Shown here one piece after another: positions 19,586 to 30,592 of a stretch of 46,574 nt of DNA (the first letter of the stretch is position 1; each line of letters begins with the position of its first letter). Both the position numbers and the translations under genes were made by a program. The notes below the pieces were generated by a model. That model saw only the letters and a list, made by a program, of their open reading frames with translations. It had not been told where the DNA came from and did no database searches. Source of the DNA: Pseudomonadota bacterium (GTDB taxonomy: Bacteria; Pseudomonadota; Gammaproteobacteria; Burkholderiales; SG8-39); the NCBI GenBank assembly GCA_027624175.1, contig JAQBXT010000011.1:1-46574 (forward strand). Direction: 5' to 3'.

Positions 19586-21454
19586 TCAGGTCCCCAGGAA
19601 CCAGTAGGTCATGAGGACCACACCGAGCAGCATCGCCGAGGCGTAGCGGTAAATCATTCCGGACTGCAGCAGCGAAGCGAGCGCCGAGAACCAGCCCACC
19701 ACGCGCGCCGAACCGTTCACCGCCAGCCCGTCGATGAAGGTCTGGTCGCCCGCCTTCCACAGGCCGGTGCCCAGCATCCGCGCCCCGGCACCGAACAGCC
19801 AAGCGTAGAGCTCATCGAAGCCGTACTTGCGCTCCACCACGGCGTACAGCGGCCCCAGGCGCATGGCGATGCGCTTGGGCAGGTCGGTGCGCAGGCGGTA
19901 CAGGACGTAGGCGACGACGATGCCCGCCAGCGCGAGCCAGAACGGCGGCGACACCAGGCCATGGGCGACGAATGTCCAGGGGCTGCCGACGTCGGCGAAG
20001 TCGCCCACCAGCCAGCCGGCAAACACCGAAGGGATCGCCAGCAGCACCAGCGGCACCGTCACCACTTTCGGGGATTCGTGCGGCGGGTGCGCGGCATCGA
20101 AGCGCGGCAGGCCATGGAAGGCCATGAACACCATGCGGAAGGTGTAGGCGGCGGTAACGAACACGCACAGCAGCACGCTCACGTAGGCGAAGCCCGCACC
20201 GGGGATCATGGCGTGCCTGGCGGCCTCGATGATCAGGTCCTTGGAGAAGAAACCGGCGAAGCCCGGGATGCCGACCGAGGAGATCGCGCCGATCAGCACG
20301 GTCCAGTAGGTGATCGGCATGGTGCGGCTCAAGCCGCCCATGCGGCGCATGTCCTGCTCGTGGTGCAGCGCGATGATCACCGAGCCCGCGCCGAGGAACA
20401 GCAGCGCCTTGAAGAATGCGTGCGTCATCAGGTGGAAGATCGCCACCGAGTAGGCCGAGGCGCCCAGCGCCACCGTCATGTAGCCCAGCTGCGACAGGGT
20501 CGAATACGCGATCACGCGCTTGATGTCGTATTGCGTGAGCGCCACCAGTGCCATGGACAGCGCGGTGATGCCGCCGATCACCAGCACCACCGAGCGCGCG
20601 GTCGGCGAGAGCTCGTACAACGGCGCCATGCGCGCCACCATGAAGATGCCGGCCGTCACCATGGTCGCCGCGTGGATCAGCGCGGAGATCGGCGTCGGGC
20701 CTTCCATCGAATCGGGCAGCCAGACGTGCAACGGGAATTGCGCGCTCTTGCCCATGGCGCCGATAAACAGGCAGATGCAGATCACCGACAGCAGCAGCCA
20801 GCCGCTGCCCGGCAGCACCTCGATCGTTCGCCCGGCGAGCGCCGGCGCCTGGCCGAACACCTGCGTGTAGTCGAGGCTGCCGAAATGCGCCAGCACCAGC
20901 CCGATGCCGAGGATGAAGCCGAAGTCGCCCACGCGGTTGACGAGGAAGGCCTTGAGGTTGGCGTGGATCGCGGTGGGCCGCGTGTACCAGAAGCCGATCA
21001 GCAGGTAGGACACCAGCCCCACCGCTTCCCAGCCGAAGAACAGCTGCAGGAAATTGTTCGCCATCACCAGCATCAGCATGGAGAAGGTGAACAGCGAGAT
21101 ATAGGCGAAGAACCTCTGGTAGCCGGGGTCCTCGGCCATGTAGCCGATGGTGTAGACGTGCACCATCAGCGAGACGAAGGTCACCACCACCATCATCAGT
21201 GCGCTGAGACGGTCGATGAGGAAGCCGATCTCCAGCCGCACGCCGCTGCTCGTCAGCCAGGTGTAGACGCTGCCATTGAAGGTGTTGCCCTGCAGCACGT
21301 CGGCCAGAATCCAGCAGGAGGCGACGAACGACGCCAGCACGCCGACGATGGTGACCGTGTGCGCGCCGGCGCGGCCCAGGGCGCGGCCGAACAGGCCCGC
21401 GAGGATCGCGCCCGCCAGGGGAGCCAGCGGCGCCAGAAGATAGACAGCCTTCAT
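19586..21454 (-). CDS. nuoL: NADH-quinone oxidoreductase subunit L
   Basis: The distal antiporter-like subunit of complex I, 622 residues with about 16 helices, including the C-terminal extension that forms the long lateral helix. Recognisable stretches are [38 protein letters not shown] and [19 protein letters not shown]. Its start overlaps the nuoK stop as ATGA. Length and motifs are normal for the family. Confidence 0.97.
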   Translation of the reverse strand: MKAVYLLAPLAPLAGAILAGLFGRALGRAGAHTVTIVGVLASFVASCWILADVLQGNTFNGSVYTWLTSSGVRLEIGFLIDRLSALMMVVVTFVSLMVHVYTIGYMAEDPGYQRFFAYISLFTFSMLMLVMANNFLQLFFGWEAVGLVSYLLIGFWYTRPTAIHANLKAFLVNRVGDFGFILGIGLVLAHFGSLDYTQVFGQAPALAGRTIEVLPGSGWLLLSVICICLFIGAMGKSAQFPLHVWLPDSMEGPTPISALIHAATMVTAGIFMVARMAPLYELSPTARSVVLVIGGITALSMALVALTQYDIKRVIAYSTLSQLGYMTVALGASAYSVAIFHLMTHAFFKALLFLGAGSVIIALHHEQDMRRMGGLSRTMPITYWTVLIGAISSVGIPGFAGFFSKDLIIEAARHAMIPGAGFAYVSVLLCVFVTAAYTFRMVFMAFHGLPRFDAAHPPHESPKVVTVPLVLLAIPSVFAGWLVGDFADVGSPWTFVAHGLVSPPFWLALAGIVVAYVLYRLRTDLPKRIAMRLGPLYAVVERKYGFDELYAWLFGAGARMLGTGLWKAGDQTFIDGLAVNGSARVVGWFSALASLLQSGMIYRYASAMLLGVVLMTYWFLGT

Positions 21455-21762
21455 CCCTTCAGGCTGTCCAGGTCTTCGACATTGATGGTGGCGAGATTGC
21501 GGAACAGCACCACCAGGATCGCCAGGCCGATCGCCGACTCCGCGGCAGCCACCGTGAGGATGAAGAACACGAACACCTGTCCCGCCAGGTCGCCGATGAA
21601 ATGCGAGAAGGCGATGAAGTTCAGATTCACCGCCAGCAGCATCAGCTCAATCGCCATCAGCAGCACGATGAGGTTGCGACGGTTGAGGAAGATGCCCACC
21701 ACGCTGATGGCGAACAGCAGCGCGCCCAGCACCAGGAAGTGGTTCAGGGTCAGTGCGCCCAC
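21451..21762 (-). CDS. nuoK: NADH-quinone oxidoreductase subunit K
   Basis: Small membrane subunit of complex I, 103 residues with three helices. The two conserved membrane Glu residues are visible in [15 protein letters not shown] and [14 protein letters not shown]. The start is taken as GTG 21762, giving [20 protein letters not shown] is not available close by. The gene begins 2 nt after the nuoJ stop and ends overlapping nuoL. Longer frames over this gene are shadows. Confidence 0.93.
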   Translation of the reverse strand: MGALTLNHFLVLGALLFAISVVGIFLNRRNLIVLLMAIELMLLAVNLNFIAFSHFIGDLAGQVFVFFILTVAAAESAIGLAILVVLFRNLATINVEDLDSLKG

Positions 21763-21764
21763 GG

Positions 21765-22361
21765 CTATTCCTTCTCCGAGGGCATGGAGACCATGCGCAC
21801 GCGGTCCTCGCGCCGCACCGCGACCTGGCGCGCCGGATCCTGGCCCTTGGTGTCCTTGCGCCTGCGCAGGGTGAGCGCGATGGCGGCGATGATCGCCACC
21901 AGCAGGATCACCGCGGCGATCTCGAAGGCGTACACGTACTGCGTGTACAGCACGCGCCCGAGCGCCCGGGTGTTGCTGTAGCCGGCGGGCACCGCGTGCG
22001 TGCTGGTGGCGGAGCCGAAGTACCGACCCGCCAGCACCGCCACCATCTCGAAAGCCATCACACCGCCGACCACCACTGCCAGCGGCAGGTTCTGCCAGAA
22101 GCCCTCGCGCAACTGCTCCAGGTTGATGTCGAGCATCATCACCACGAACAGGAACAGCACCATCACGGCGCCCACGTACACCAGCACCAGCGTGATGGCG
22201 AGGAATTCCGCGCGCAGCAGCAACCAGAGGCCCGAGGCGTTGAAGAACGCGAGCACCAGGTACAGCGCGGCGTGCACCGGGTTGCGCGCCGTGATTACGC
22301 GCAGAGCGGCCACCAGCAGCACGGCCGCGAAAGCAAAGAAGATCCAGGTTTCCAGAATTAT
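21765..22361 (-). CDS. nuoJ: NADH-quinone oxidoreductase subunit J, non-standard start
   Basis: Membrane subunit of complex I, about 198 residues with five helices. The conserved [19 protein letters not shown] lies at the end of helix 1 and start of helix 2. No ATG, GTG or TTG occurs between the nuoI stop (22373-22371) and GTG 22322. Starting at 22322 would remove most of helix 1 ([18 protein letters not shown]). Alignment by eye with known NuoJ starts points to ATA at 22361, then ATT and CTG. So either a rare AUA or AUU start is used or one base of an ATG is miscalled. The rest of the protein is normal. Confidence 0.88.
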   Translation of the reverse strand: MILETWIFFAFAAVLLVAALRVITARNPVHAALYLVLAFFNASGLWLLLRAEFLAITLVLVYVGAVMVLFLFVVMMLDINLEQLREGFWQNLPLAVVVGGVMAFEMVAVLAGRYFGSATSTHAVPAGYSNTRALGRVLYTQYVYAFEIAAVILLVAIIAAIALTLRRRKDTKGQDPARQVAVRREDRVRMVSMPSEKE

Positions 22362-22370
22362 TGTTGTCGT

Positions 22371-22862
22371 TTAGCGGTAGGCAGCGTCGGCTTCCCGGTC
22401 CTTCGCGATTTGCTCCTCGTAGCGATCCCCCACCGCCAGCAGCATCGGCTTGGTGTAGTACAGGTCGCCGCGCTTCTCGCCGTGGTACTCGAGGACGCGC
22501 GTTTCGACGATCGCGTCCACCGGGCAGGCCTCCTCGCAAAAGCCGCAGAAGATGCACTTCACCAGGTCGATGTCGTAGCGTGTGGTGCGGCGCGTGCCGT
22601 CGGCGCGCGCCTCGGATTCGATGTGGATGGCGAGCGCCGGGCACACCGCCTCGCACAGCTTGCAGGCGATGCAGCGCTCTTCGCCATTCGGGTAGCGGCG
22701 CAGCGCGTGCAGGCCGCGGAAGCGCGGGCTCTGCGGCGTTTTCTCCTCCGGGAACTGCACCGTGATCTTGCGCGCGAACAGGTGGCGCCCGGTGAGCATC
22801 AGGCCGCGCAACAGCTCGAGCAGCAGGAAGGAGCGGAAGAAATCGACCACGCGCGCGATCAT
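22371..22862 (-). CDS. nuoI: NADH-quinone oxidoreductase subunit I (ferredoxin-like)
   Basis: Peripheral arm subunit carrying clusters N6a and N6b. The 163-residue protein has two CxxCxxCxxxCP motifs, [12 protein letters not shown] and [12 protein letters not shown], after an amphipathic N-terminal segment that lies on the membrane. The start at 22862 overlaps the nuoH stop as ATGA; residues ahead of it in a longer frame are antisense noise. It ends in TAA, 9 nt before the proposed nuoJ start. Confidence 0.97.
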   Translation of the reverse strand: MIARVVDFFRSFLLLELLRGLMLTGRHLFARKITVQFPEEKTPQSPRFRGLHALRRYPNGEERCIACKLCEAVCPALAIHIESEARADGTRRTTRYDIDLVKCIFCGFCEEACPVDAIVETRVLEYHGEKRGDLYYTKPMLLAVGDRYEEQIAKDREADAAYR

Positions 22863-23896
22863 TTCCACAGGCTCCAGGGCGTTTGCATCCACAGCCCGAT
22901 CACCGCGATCCACACCAGGGTGAGCGGGATGAACACCTTCCAGCCCAGGCGCATGATCTGATCGTAGCGGTAGCGCGGGAACGTGGCGCGGATCCACACG
23001 AACATCGACACCAGCACGAACACCTTGGCCAGCAGCCAGAAGAACGGCGGCACCGCGTCGGCGAGCGCACTGGAGATCGGCGGCAGCCAGCCGCCGAAGA
23101 ACATCACCGCGGTGAGCGTGGCGATGAGGATCATGTTCATGTACTCGGCGATGAAGAACAGCGCGTAGGTCATGCCCGAGTATTCGACCATGTGGCCGGC
23201 GACGATCTCCGATTCGCCCTCGACCACGTCGAAGGGCGCGCGGTTGGTCTCGGCGATGCCGGAAATGAAGTACACCAACAGCATGGGCGCGAGCGGCAGC
23301 CAGTTCCAGGAGAGGAAATTGAGGCCCTTGGCGGCGAACATGCCCCGGTCCTGCTGCTGCACGATGTCGGAGAGATTCAGGCTCCCCGACACCATCAGCA
23401 CCACCACCAACGCAAAGCCCATCGCCAGCTCATAGGACACCATCTGCGCCGCGGAGCGCATGGCGCCCAGGAACGCGTACTTCGAATTGGACGCCCAGCC
23501 GGCGATGATCACGCCGTACACGCCCATCGAGGTGAGCGCGATCACGTACAGCAGCCCCGCGTTGATGTCCGCAAGCACCACCTCCGGCGCGAACGGGATC
23601 ACCGCCCAGGCGGCGAGCGCCGGCATCACCATCAGGACCGGCGCCAGGATGAACAGGCCCTTGCTGGCGTTCGCCGGGACGATGATTTCCTTGAACAGCA
23701 GCTTGATGCCGTCGGCAATCGGCTGCAGCAGCCCGAGCGGGCCGACCCGGTTGGGGCCGATGCGGATCTGCATCCAGCCGATGAGTTTTCGCTCCCACAG
23801 CGTGAGATAGGCGACCGACAGCATCAACGGCACGACGATGGCGACGATGTAGACCAGGTTCCAGGCGGTGTCGACGAGAGCGGCCTGCCAGCTCAT
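22859..23896 (-). CDS. nuoH: NADH-quinone oxidoreductase subunit H
   Basis: Membrane subunit that forms much of the quinone-binding chamber and joins the arms of complex I. It has 345 residues and eight helices. Family signatures are [19 protein letters not shown] near the N-terminus and the acidic loop [19 protein letters not shown]. The ATG directly abuts the nuoG stop with no gap, and the stop overlaps nuoI. Confidence 0.97.
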   Translation of the reverse strand: MSWQAALVDTAWNLVYIVAIVVPLMLSVAYLTLWERKLIGWMQIRIGPNRVGPLGLLQPIADGIKLLFKEIIVPANASKGLFILAPVLMVMPALAAWAVIPFAPEVVLADINAGLLYVIALTSMGVYGVIIAGWASNSKYAFLGAMRSAAQMVSYELAMGFALVVVLMVSGSLNLSDIVQQQDRGMFAAKGLNFLSWNWLPLAPMLLVYFISGIAETNRAPFDVVEGESEIVAGHMVEYSGMTYALFFIAEYMNMILIATLTAVMFFGGWLPPISSALADAVPPFFWLLAKVFVLVSMFVWIRATFPRYRYDQIMRLGWKVFIPLTLVWIAVIGLWMQTPWSLWK

Positions 23897-26065
23897 CTAG
23901 GCCACTTTCTCCACCACAATCTTCTCCACGCTGAGGCCGCCGAACATCGCGCCCAGGCCGGCGGTCGAGGCATGCGCCGCCGCGACGCGCACGCAATCCG
24001 CGGGTAGCCGGTCGTCGAGCGCGGCGATGAGTTTTGCACTGCCCTCGCCCTGCCGCACCAGCACCGGCTGACCGGCGGCGACGCCGAGCTTTTGCAGCAG
24101 GGCGCCATTCATCCAGGCCCGGGGGGCGCGCGCGTCGCGCGTCTGCTGCAGCGGAGGCGAGCGGCGCACCAGGGGATCGGCGAAATAGATCGGCACCTCC
24201 GCGATGCGCTGCAGCCCGGACACGCTCCAGGCGGGCGTGGCCACTGCTTCGATACCGTTCGACAACAGCCCAGCGACGTCCCGGCCGCCCAGGCAGGCCT
24301 GCCGCACTTCCTCGAGGGTATCGAATTCGAATCCCGGCCTGCCGAGCAGCGTGCCGAGCACACGCAGCACTTTCCAGGCCGGGCGCGACTCGCCCAGCGG
24401 CTGCACGGCGGCGTGGAAACTTTGCAGGCGGCCTTCGGTGCTGACGAAGCTGCCCGCGGTCTCGGTGAACGGTGCGACCGGCAGCAGAACGTCACCCAGG
24501 CCCGATTTCCAGGCCGTCAGGTTGACCACGAACTTTGCATTGCGCAGCAGCTGCGGGTCGGCGCAATCGAGCTCCGGTTCCACGTTGAGGAGCAGCACCG
24601 CCTCCTTTTGCAGGGCTGCGGGCAGGCCACCGCCGGTCGGCAGGCCGGCGACATAGCCACCCACGGAATTGGCGGCCTCGCCGAGGAAACCCAGCTTGAC
24701 GCCCAGGGCTTGCGCCGCGGCGTGGATCTGCGCCGCCTGCGGGTGCTGCTGCGCGAAATTACCGATCAGCACCGCCGCGTTCTTCGCGCCGGCGAGTTTC
24801 CCCTTGAACGCAGCAATCGCCTGCAGGATCGCCGCAGGCGCGACGATGGTTTTGCTCGCAACCGGCATCAGCCAGTCGTCGTCCACCGAATGCAGCACGT
24901 GGATCTGCGCGCCGCGCTTGGTGGCCTGGCGCAGGCGCTGCGCGATCAGCGGGTGGTCCTTGCGCAGGAACGAGCCGATCACCAGCACGCAGTCGAGGCT
25001 GCCCAACTCCGCGATCGGCATGCCGAGCCACGGAATGCCGGCGCGCTTGCCGTCGGCGGAAAAGTCGCTGTGGCGCAGCCGGAACTCGGCGCGGCCCAGC
25101 TTGCCGGCGAGAAACAGCTCCTCCAGCGTGGCGTGCGGCGAGGCGAGGACACCGGCATCGCGCAACCCGGCTGCGGCGCGCGCCAGCGCCACTTCCCAGT
25201 CCACCTCCTCCAGCCGGCCGTTGTTCCTGACCATCGGCCGCGTCAGTCGGTCCGGCGCGTTCAAGCCCTCGTACGAGAAGCGCTCCTTGTCTGAAAGCCA
25301 GCATTCATTGACCGCTTCGTTTTCCAGCGGCAGAACGCGCATCACCCTGCCCTGCTTGACCTGCACCACGAGGTTCGAGCCCAGCCCGTCGTGCGGCGAC
25401 ACCGATTTGCGCCGTGCCAGCTCCCAGGTGCGCGCGCTGTAGCGGAAGGGCTTCGAGGTCAGCGCCCCGACCGGGCACAGGTCGATCATGTTGCCGGAGA
25501 GCTCCGAATCCACGGACTTGCCGACAAAGGCGACGATTTCGGCGTGCTCGCCGCGGCCGATCATGCCCAGTTCCATCACCCCCGCCACTTCCTGGCCGAA
25601 GCGCACGCAGCGCGTGCACTGGATGCAGCGGCTCATCTCCTCCGCCGCCACCAGCGGGCCGATGTCCTTGTGCAGCACCACGCGCTTTGGTTCCTGATAG
25701 CGCGATGCGGAGCCGCCGTAGCCCACCGCCAGGTCCTGCAACTGGCACTCGCCGCCCTGGTCGCAGATCGGGCAGTCGAGCGGATGGTTGATGAGCAGGA
25801 ACTCCATCACGCCGTTTTGCGCGTTCTTCGCCACCGGCGAATGCGTTCTCACCTTCATGCCCTCGGCGACCGGCGTGGCGCAGGCCGGCAGGGGCTTGGG
25901 CGCCTTCTCCACCTCCACCAGGCACATGCGGCAATTGGCCGCGATGGAGAGCTTCTTGTGGTAGCAAAAGTGCGGCACGTAGATGCCGAGTTTGCCGGCG
26001 GCATCCATTACGGTGGCGCCGTGCTGGACTTCCACTTGCCTGCCGTCAATTTCCAGCTTGATCAT
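23897..26065 (-). CDS. nuoG: NADH-quinone oxidoreductase subunit G
   Basis: Large peripheral subunit of complex I, 722 residues. The N-terminal ferredoxin fold binds a 2Fe-2S cluster (Cys in VPHFCYHKKLSIAANCRMC and PACATP), and the next region binds 4Fe-4S clusters (HPLDCPICDQGGECQLQD, then CIQCTRCVRF and DLCPVGAL). A molybdopterin-oxidoreductase-like domain without cofactor follows. The four-Cys site of the extra cluster N7 found in E. coli-type NuoG is absent: at that place the chain reads SVSPHDGLGSNLVV. This matches the mitochondrial-like form. It lies 0 nt before nuoH and directly after nuoF. Confidence 0.96.
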   Translation of the reverse strand: MIKLEIDGRQVEVQHGATVMDAAGKLGIYVPHFCYHKKLSIAANCRMCLVEVEKAPKPLPACATPVAEGMKVRTHSPVAKNAQNGVMEFLLINHPLDCPICDQGGECQLQDLAVGYGGSASRYQEPKRVVLHKDIGPLVAAEEMSRCIQCTRCVRFGQEVAGVMELGMIGRGEHAEIVAFVGKSVDSELSGNMIDLCPVGALTSKPFRYSARTWELARRKSVSPHDGLGSNLVVQVKQGRVMRVLPLENEAVNECWLSDKERFSYEGLNAPDRLTRPMVRNNGRLEEVDWEVALARAAAGLRDAGVLASPHATLEELFLAGKLGRAEFRLRHSDFSADGKRAGIPWLGMPIAELGSLDCVLVIGSFLRKDHPLIAQRLRQATKRGAQIHVLHSVDDDWLMPVASKTIVAPAAILQAIAAFKGKLAGAKNAAVLIGNFAQQHPQAAQIHAAAQALGVKLGFLGEAANSVGGYVAGLPTGGGLPAALQKEAVLLLNVEPELDCADPQLLRNAKFVVNLTAWKSGLGDVLLPVAPFTETAGSFVSTEGRLQSFHAAVQPLGESRPAWKVLRVLGTLLGRPGFEFDTLEEVRQACLGGRDVAGLLSNGIEAVATPAWSVSGLQRIAEVPIYFADPLVRRSPPLQQTRDARAPRAWMNGALLQKLGVAAGQPVLVRQGEGSAKLIAALDDRLPADCVRVAAAHASTAGLGAMFGGLSVEKIVVEKVA

Positions 26066-27412
26066 TTACGCGGCTTCCTTCACGGCGCGCATCGCGTGCG
26101 CGCCGGACCTGCCCCACTTCGGCTCAGTGTCCGGGCCCTGCACCAGGCAGCGCCGGTGCTCGATGTGATGCTCGAACTCATGGCGGAAATGCTGCAGGAA
26201 GCTCTTCACCGGCAGTGCCGCCGCGTCGCCCAGCGCGCAGATGGTGCGCCCGGCGATGTTGTCGGCCACGTTGTCGAGCAGCGCCAGGTCTTCGGTGCGG
26301 CCCTGGCCGTTCTCGATGCGGTTCACCACCCGGTACAGCCACCCGGTACCCTCGCGGCAGGGCGTGCACTGGCCGCAGGATTCCTCGAAATAAAAGTAGG
26401 ACAGCCGCTCCAGCGCGCGCACCATGCAGGTGGTCTCGTCCATCACGATCACCGCGCCGGAGCCGAGCATCGAGCCTGCCTTGGCAATCGCGTCGTAATC
26501 CATGTCCGTCGTCATCATGATGTCGGCCGGCAGCACCGGCATGCTGGACCCGCCCGGGATCACCGCCTTGAGCTTCCTGCCGCCGCGCATTCCTCCGGCC
26601 ATCTCGAGCAGCTTTGCGAAGGGCGTGCCCAGCTTCACTTCATAGTTGCCGGGCCTGGCCACGTGCCCGGTAACAGAAAATATCTTCGTACCGCCGTTGT
26701 TCGGCTTGCCCATGGCGAGGAAGGCATCGGCGCCGTGGCGCATGATCCAGGGCACCGCGGCGAGGGTCTCGGTGTTGTTGATGGTGGTGGGCTTGCCGTA
26801 CAGCCCGTAGCTCGCCGGGAACGGCGGCTTGAAGCGCGGCTGGCCCTTCTTGCCCTCCATCGACTCGAGCAGCGCCGTTTCCTCGCCGCAGATGTAGGCA
26901 CCGTAGCCGGCGTGCGCATACAACTCGAAGCTGAAACCGGAGCCGAGGATGTTCCGGCCGAGGTAGCCCGCGGCGTATGCTTCCTGCAGCGCTTGCTCGA
27001 ACTGCTCGTACTCCGCCCAGATCTCGCCGTGGATGTAGTTGTAGCCGACGCCCGCGCCCATGGCATAGCCGGCGATGATCATGCCTTCAATCACCGCGTG
27101 CGGGTTGTAGCGCAGGAGGTCGCGGTCCTTGCAGGTGCCCGGCTCGCCCTCGTCGGAATTGCACACCAGGTACTTGGCGCCGGCGTACTGCCGCGGCATG
27201 AAAGACCACTTGAGGCCGGCGGGAAACCCGGCGCCGCCGCGCCCGCGCAGCGCTGATCTCTTCACTTCCGCGATCACCGCGTCCGGGGTGATGTGCGCGT
27301 CGACGATGCGCCGCAGCGCCTGGTAGCCGTCGCGCGCCTCGTAGTCCTTGAGGCGCCAGTTGCGGCCGTCCAGGCCGGCCATCAGGATCGCATCGGGTCC
27401 GTAGTCGAGCAT
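26066..27412 (-). CDS. nuoF: NADH-quinone oxidoreductase subunit F
   Basis: NADH dehydrogenase subunit of complex I: binds NADH, FMN and cluster N3. The 448-residue protein has the FMN/NADH glycine-rich segment [17 protein letters not shown], the region [13 protein letters not shown], and the N3 motif [15 protein letters not shown]. The C-terminal Cys (RTICALGD) completes N3. The start at 27412 follows the nuoE stop by one base. Normal length. Confidence 0.97.
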   Translation of the reverse strand: MLDYGPDAILMAGLDGRNWRLKDYEARDGYQALRRIVDAHITPDAVIAEVKRSALRGRGGAGFPAGLKWSFMPRQYAGAKYLVCNSDEGEPGTCKDRDLLRYNPHAVIEGMIIAGYAMGAGVGYNYIHGEIWAEYEQFEQALQEAYAAGYLGRNILGSGFSFELYAHAGYGAYICGEETALLESMEGKKGQPRFKPPFPASYGLYGKPTTINNTETLAAVPWIMRHGADAFLAMGKPNNGGTKIFSVTGHVARPGNYEVKLGTPFAKLLEMAGGMRGGRKLKAVIPGGSSMPVLPADIMMTTDMDYDAIAKAGSMLGSGAVIVMDETTCMVRALERLSYFYFEESCGQCTPCREGTGWLYRVVNRIENGQGRTEDLALLDNVADNIAGRTICALGDAAALPVKSFLQHFRHEFEHHIEHRRCLVQGPDTEPKWGRSGAHAMRAVKEAA

Positions 27413-27413
27413 C

Positions 27414-27911
27414 TCAGCCCTTCTTGGACAGCTCGGCGAGCAGCGCGTCGAGCTTGTCGTGGGTCATGAAGTCGCACATGCGCTTGTTGTTCACCAGCAC
27501 CACGGGAGCCATGGCGCACGCGCCCATGCATTCACCTTCCTTCAGCGTGAACCAGCCGTCGGGCGTGGTCTCGCCAAAGCCGATGCCCAGTTTCCTTTTC
27601 AGGTGGTCGGCGGCCTCGAGCGAACCCTGCAGCCCGCAGGGCAGGCAGGTGCAGATGGTGAGCTTGTGCGTGCCGCCGGGCGCGAGGTTGTACATGCCGT
27701 AGAAGCTCGCCACCTCGTACACCGCGACCGGCGGCATGCCGAGGACCTGCGCCACGTAATCCATGGTCCCGGTCGACAGCCAGCCCTTCTCGTCCTGCGC
27801 CACGATGAGCGCGCTCATCACCGCCGATTGCTTCTGCTCGGCGGGGTACTTGGCGACCTCGCGGTCGATCCTGGCAAGTGAATCTGGCGAAAGCATCGCG
27901 CGATCGTTCAT
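27414..27911 (-). CDS. nuoE: NADH-quinone oxidoreductase subunit E
   Basis: Thioredoxin-like 2Fe-2S subunit (cluster N1a) of complex I, 165 residues. Cluster ligands are Cys87 and Cys92 in ICTCLPC and Cys128 and Cys132 in [11 protein letters not shown], the expected C-x4-C and C-x3-C. The start at 27911 overlaps the nuoD stop as ATGA; the very long frame reaching back to 28547 is a shadow of nuoD. Confidence 0.96.
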   Translation of the reverse strand: MNDRAMLSPDSLARIDREVAKYPAEQKQSAVMSALIVAQDEKGWLSTGTMDYVAQVLGMPPVAVYEVASFYGMYNLAPGGTHKLTICTCLPCGLQGSLEAADHLKRKLGIGFGETTPDGWFTLKEGECMGACAMAPVVLVNNKRMCDFMTHDKLDALLAELSKKG

Positions 27912-29161
27912 CTGTCTATATCCCCGAACACGATGTCCAGCGTGCCGATGATGGCGACGGCGTCGGCCAGCATGTGGCCCTTCGACAGCTCGCTCATCGC
28001 CGACAGGTGCACGAAAGCCGGCGAACGCAGCTTCATGCGGTAGGGCTTGTTGGCGCCGTCGGAAATGAGGTACACGCCGAACTCGCCTTTCGGATGCTCG
28101 ATCGCGGCGTAGGCCTCCCCTTCGGGCACATGCATGCCTTCGGTGAACAGCTTGAAGTGGTGGATCAGCTGCTCCATGTCGCTTTTCATCGCTGCGCGCG
28201 ACGGCGGTGCCACCTTGTGGTTGTCGGTGATCACCGCACCCGGATTGGCGCGCAACCAGTTCACGCACTGCCTGACGATGCGGTTCGACTGGCGCATCTC
28301 CTCGATGCGCACCAGGTAGCGATCGTAGGTGTCGCCGTTCACGCCCACCGGAACGTCGAACTCCATGCGGTCGTAGACTTCGTAGGGCTGCTTCCTGCGC
28401 AGGTCCCATTCGACGCCCGAGCCCCGCAGCATCACCCCGGAGAAGCCCAGCGCCATGGCGCGCTCGGGCGAGACCACGCCGATACCCACCGTGCGCTGCT
28501 TCCAGATGCGGTTCTCGGTGAGCAGCGTCTCGTAGTCGTCGACGCATTTCGGGAAGCGCGCGCTGAAATCCTCGATGAAGTCGAGCAGCGTGCCCTGGCG
28601 GTTGGCGTTCATCTCGGCAAGCGCGCCGGCGCTGCGCGTGTGCTGCGCCTCATAGTGGGGCATGGAATCCGGCAGGTCGCGGTACACGCCGCCCGGACGG
28701 TAGTACGCCGCGTGCATGCGCGCCCCGGACACCGCCTCGTAGCAGTCGAACAGGTCCTCGCGCTCGCGGAAACAGTACAGGAACACCGTCATCGCCCCGA
28801 GATCGAGGGCCTGGGTGCCGAGGAACAGCAGGTGGTTGAGGATGCGCGTGATCTCGTCGAACATGACGCGGATGTATTGCGCGCGCAGCGGCACCTCGAT
28901 GCCCAGCAGCTTCTCGATCGCCAGCACGTAGGCGTGCTCGTTGCACATCATGGATACGTAGTCCAGCCGGTCCAGGTAGGGCAGCGTTTGCAGGTAGGTA
29001 CGGGTTTCCGCCAGCTTCTCCGTGGCCCGGTGCAGCAGGCCGATGTGCGGGTCGGCGCGCTGGATCACCTCGCCGTCGAGCTCGAGCACCAGCCGCAGCA
29101 CGCCGTGCGCCGCCGGGTGCTGCGGCCCGAAATTGAGGGTGTAGTTGCGGATCTCCGGCAT
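27908..29161 (-). CDS. nuoD: NADH-quinone oxidoreductase subunit D
   Basis: 49-kDa-type subunit that forms the quinone site with NuoB, related to the large subunit of NiFe hydrogenases. The 417-residue chain begins [20 protein letters not shown], the usual start, with the quinone-site His in GPQHPAAHG. Later stretches such as [18 protein letters not shown] and DIVFGDIDR are family-specific. It starts 4 nt after the nuoC stop. It is not fused to nuoC, unlike in enterobacteria. Confidence 0.97.
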   Translation of the reverse strand: MPEIRNYTLNFGPQHPAAHGVLRLVLELDGEVIQRADPHIGLLHRATEKLAETRTYLQTLPYLDRLDYVSMMCNEHAYVLAIEKLLGIEVPLRAQYIRVMFDEITRILNHLLFLGTQALDLGAMTVFLYCFREREDLFDCYEAVSGARMHAAYYRPGGVYRDLPDSMPHYEAQHTRSAGALAEMNANRQGTLLDFIEDFSARFPKCVDDYETLLTENRIWKQRTVGIGVVSPERAMALGFSGVMLRGSGVEWDLRRKQPYEVYDRMEFDVPVGVNGDTYDRYLVRIEEMRQSNRIVRQCVNWLRANPGAVITDNHKVAPPSRAAMKSDMEQLIHHFKLFTEGMHVPEGEAYAAIEHPKGEFGVYLISDGANKPYRMKLRSPAFVHLSAMSELSKGHMLADAVAIIGTLDIVFGDIDR

Positions 29162-29165
29162 CGGT

Positions 29166-29756
29166 TTAACCGCGGCCCTCGCCGTAGTGCTCCGAGCGCA
29201 CGATGCGCGGCGTGACCTCGCGCGGCTCGATACTGACCGGTTGATACACCACGCGCCTCTGCTCAGGGTCGTAGCGCATCTCGACATACCCCGAAATCGG
29301 AAAATCCTTGCGGAACGGGTGACCGATGAAGCCATAGTCGGTGAGGATGCGGCGCAGGTCCGGGTGACCGTCGAACACCATGCCGAACAGGTCGAATGCC
29401 TCGCGCTCGTACCAGTTCACGCTCGGCCAGATTTCGACCAGCGACGGCAGCATCGGCATTTCGTCGTCGGTGCAACTGCAGCGCACGCGCAACCGCCAGT
29501 TGTGGGTGATGGACAACAGGTGCACCACCGCGGCGAAGCGTCCGCCCGGCCGAGCGCCCTCGCCGTAGGTCGAATAGTCCACGCCGCACAGGTCCGTCAG
29601 CTGCTCGAAGCGCAAGTCCGCGTCATCGCGCAGTTTCAGGCAGGTCGCCATGTATTCGGCCGCCGGCACCTCGACCGTCAACTCGCCCAGGCGCTCCTGC
29701 GGCGCAAGACCCGCTTGCTGCAACAGGCCCGACAGCTTTTGCAGCTTGAGCGTCAT
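29166..29756 (-). CDS. nuoC: NADH-quinone oxidoreductase subunit C
   Basis: 30-kDa-type subunit of the peripheral arm, 196 residues, with the signature [20 protein letters not shown] and then [19 protein letters not shown]. The start at 29756 overlaps the nuoB stop as ATGA. The longer frame to 30146 is a shadow of nuoB. It has no cofactor and supports NuoD assembly. Confidence 0.96.
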   Translation of the reverse strand: MTLKLQKLSGLLQQAGLAPQERLGELTVEVPAAEYMATCLKLRDDADLRFEQLTDLCGVDYSTYGEGARPGGRFAAVVHLLSITHNWRLRVRCSCTDDEMPMLPSLVEIWPSVNWYEREAFDLFGMVFDGHPDLRRILTDYGFIGHPFRKDFPISGYVEMRYDPEQRRVVYQPVSIEPREVTPRIVRSEHYGEGRG

Positions 29757-30229
29757 CGCGCGATGGTGTTGGTTCTCTTGATCTTGTTCTGCAGCTGCAG
29801 AATGCCGTACAGCAGCGCCTCCGCGGTCGGCGGGCAACCGGGCACGTAGATGTCCACCGGCACGATGCGGTCGGCACCGCGCACCACCGAGTAGGAGTAA
29901 TGGTAATAGCCGCCGCCGTTGGCGCAGGAGCCCATCGAAATCACCCAGCGCGGCTCGGCCATCTGGTCGTAGACCTTGCGCAGCGCCGGCGCCATCTTGT
30001 TGCACAGGGTCCCGGCGATGATCATGACGTCGGATTGCCGCGGGCTGGGGCGGAACACGACGCCGAAGCGATCCAGGTCGTAGCGCGCCGCGCCCACGTG
30101 CATCATCTCGATGGCGCAGCATGCCAACCCGAAGGTCATCGGCCACATCGAGCCGGTGCGCGTCCAGTTGATCAGCTTGTCGGCCGTGGTGGTGACGAAC
30201 CCCTGCTGCAGGACGCCTTCAATGCCCAT
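29753..30229 (-). CDS. nuoB: NADH-quinone oxidoreductase subunit B
   Basis: Carries the terminal cluster N2 that passes electrons to quinone. In the 158-residue protein the N2 ligands are the tandem Cys in [10 protein letters not shown], the Cys in [10 protein letters not shown] and the Cys in [14 protein letters not shown]. The N-terminus [20 protein letters not shown] is typical of betaproteobacterial NuoB. It starts 3 nt after the nuoA stop. Confidence 0.97.
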   Translation of the reverse strand: MGIEGVLQQGFVTTTADKLINWTRTGSMWPMTFGLACCAIEMMHVGAARYDLDRFGVVFRPSPRQSDVMIIAGTLCNKMAPALRKVYDQMAEPRWVISMGSCANGGGYYHYSYSVVRGADRIVPVDIYVPGCPPTAEALLYGILQLQNKIKRTNTIAR

Positions 30230-30232
30230 GCA

Positions 30233-30589
30233 TCACTCCCATTCCAGCGCGCCTTTCTTCCACTCGTAGGCGAAGCCGACCACCAGAATGCCGAGGAACA
30301 CCATCATGGCCAGGAATCCCGGCAGGCCGATGTCATTGAGCGCCACCGCCCAGGGAAACAGAAAGGCGATCTCCAGGTCGAACAGGATGAACAGGATCGC
30401 CACCAGATAGTAGCGCACGTCGAACTTCATGCGCGCGTCCTCGAAGGCCTCGAAGCCGCACTCGTAAGGCGACAGCTTCTGCGCATCCGGGCGGCTCGGG
30501 CCGAGCAGCTTGCCGAGCGCCATGGGCACCACACCGACCGCCAGGCCGACGAGGATGAACAGCAGGATGGGATAGTACTCAGCCAGCAT
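30233..30589 (-). CDS. nuoA: NADH-quinone oxidoreductase subunit A
   Basis: First gene of the complex I operon: a small membrane subunit of 118 residues with three helices and the conserved loop [19 protein letters not shown]. The start [15 protein letters not shown] is normal for the family. The ATG lies only 3 nt after the encoded CCA end of tRNA-Leu. Its ribosome binding site, if any, must lie inside the tRNA, and excision of the tRNA would leave an almost leaderless mRNA. There is no room for a promoter between the two genes. Confidence 0.96.
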   Translation of the reverse strand: MLAEYYPILLFILVGLAVGVVPMALGKLLGPSRPDAQKLSPYECGFEAFEDARMKFDVRYYLVAILFILFDLEIAFLFPWAVALNDIGLPGFLAMMVFLGILVVGFAYEWKKGALEWE

Positions 30590-30592
30590 AAT

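Noticed and set aside
16640-24007. Very long plus-strand open frames (16640-18325, 18133-19614, 19487-21874, 21753-22961, 22883-24007)
   Set aside because: They are antisense of the nuo genes, with His/Gln/Arg-rich nonsense composition and no family features.
25380-25500. Loss of cluster N7 ligands in NuoG as a sign of decay
   Set aside because: Many alpha- and betaproteobacterial and mitochondrial enzymes naturally lack this cluster, and the rest of the protein is intact.
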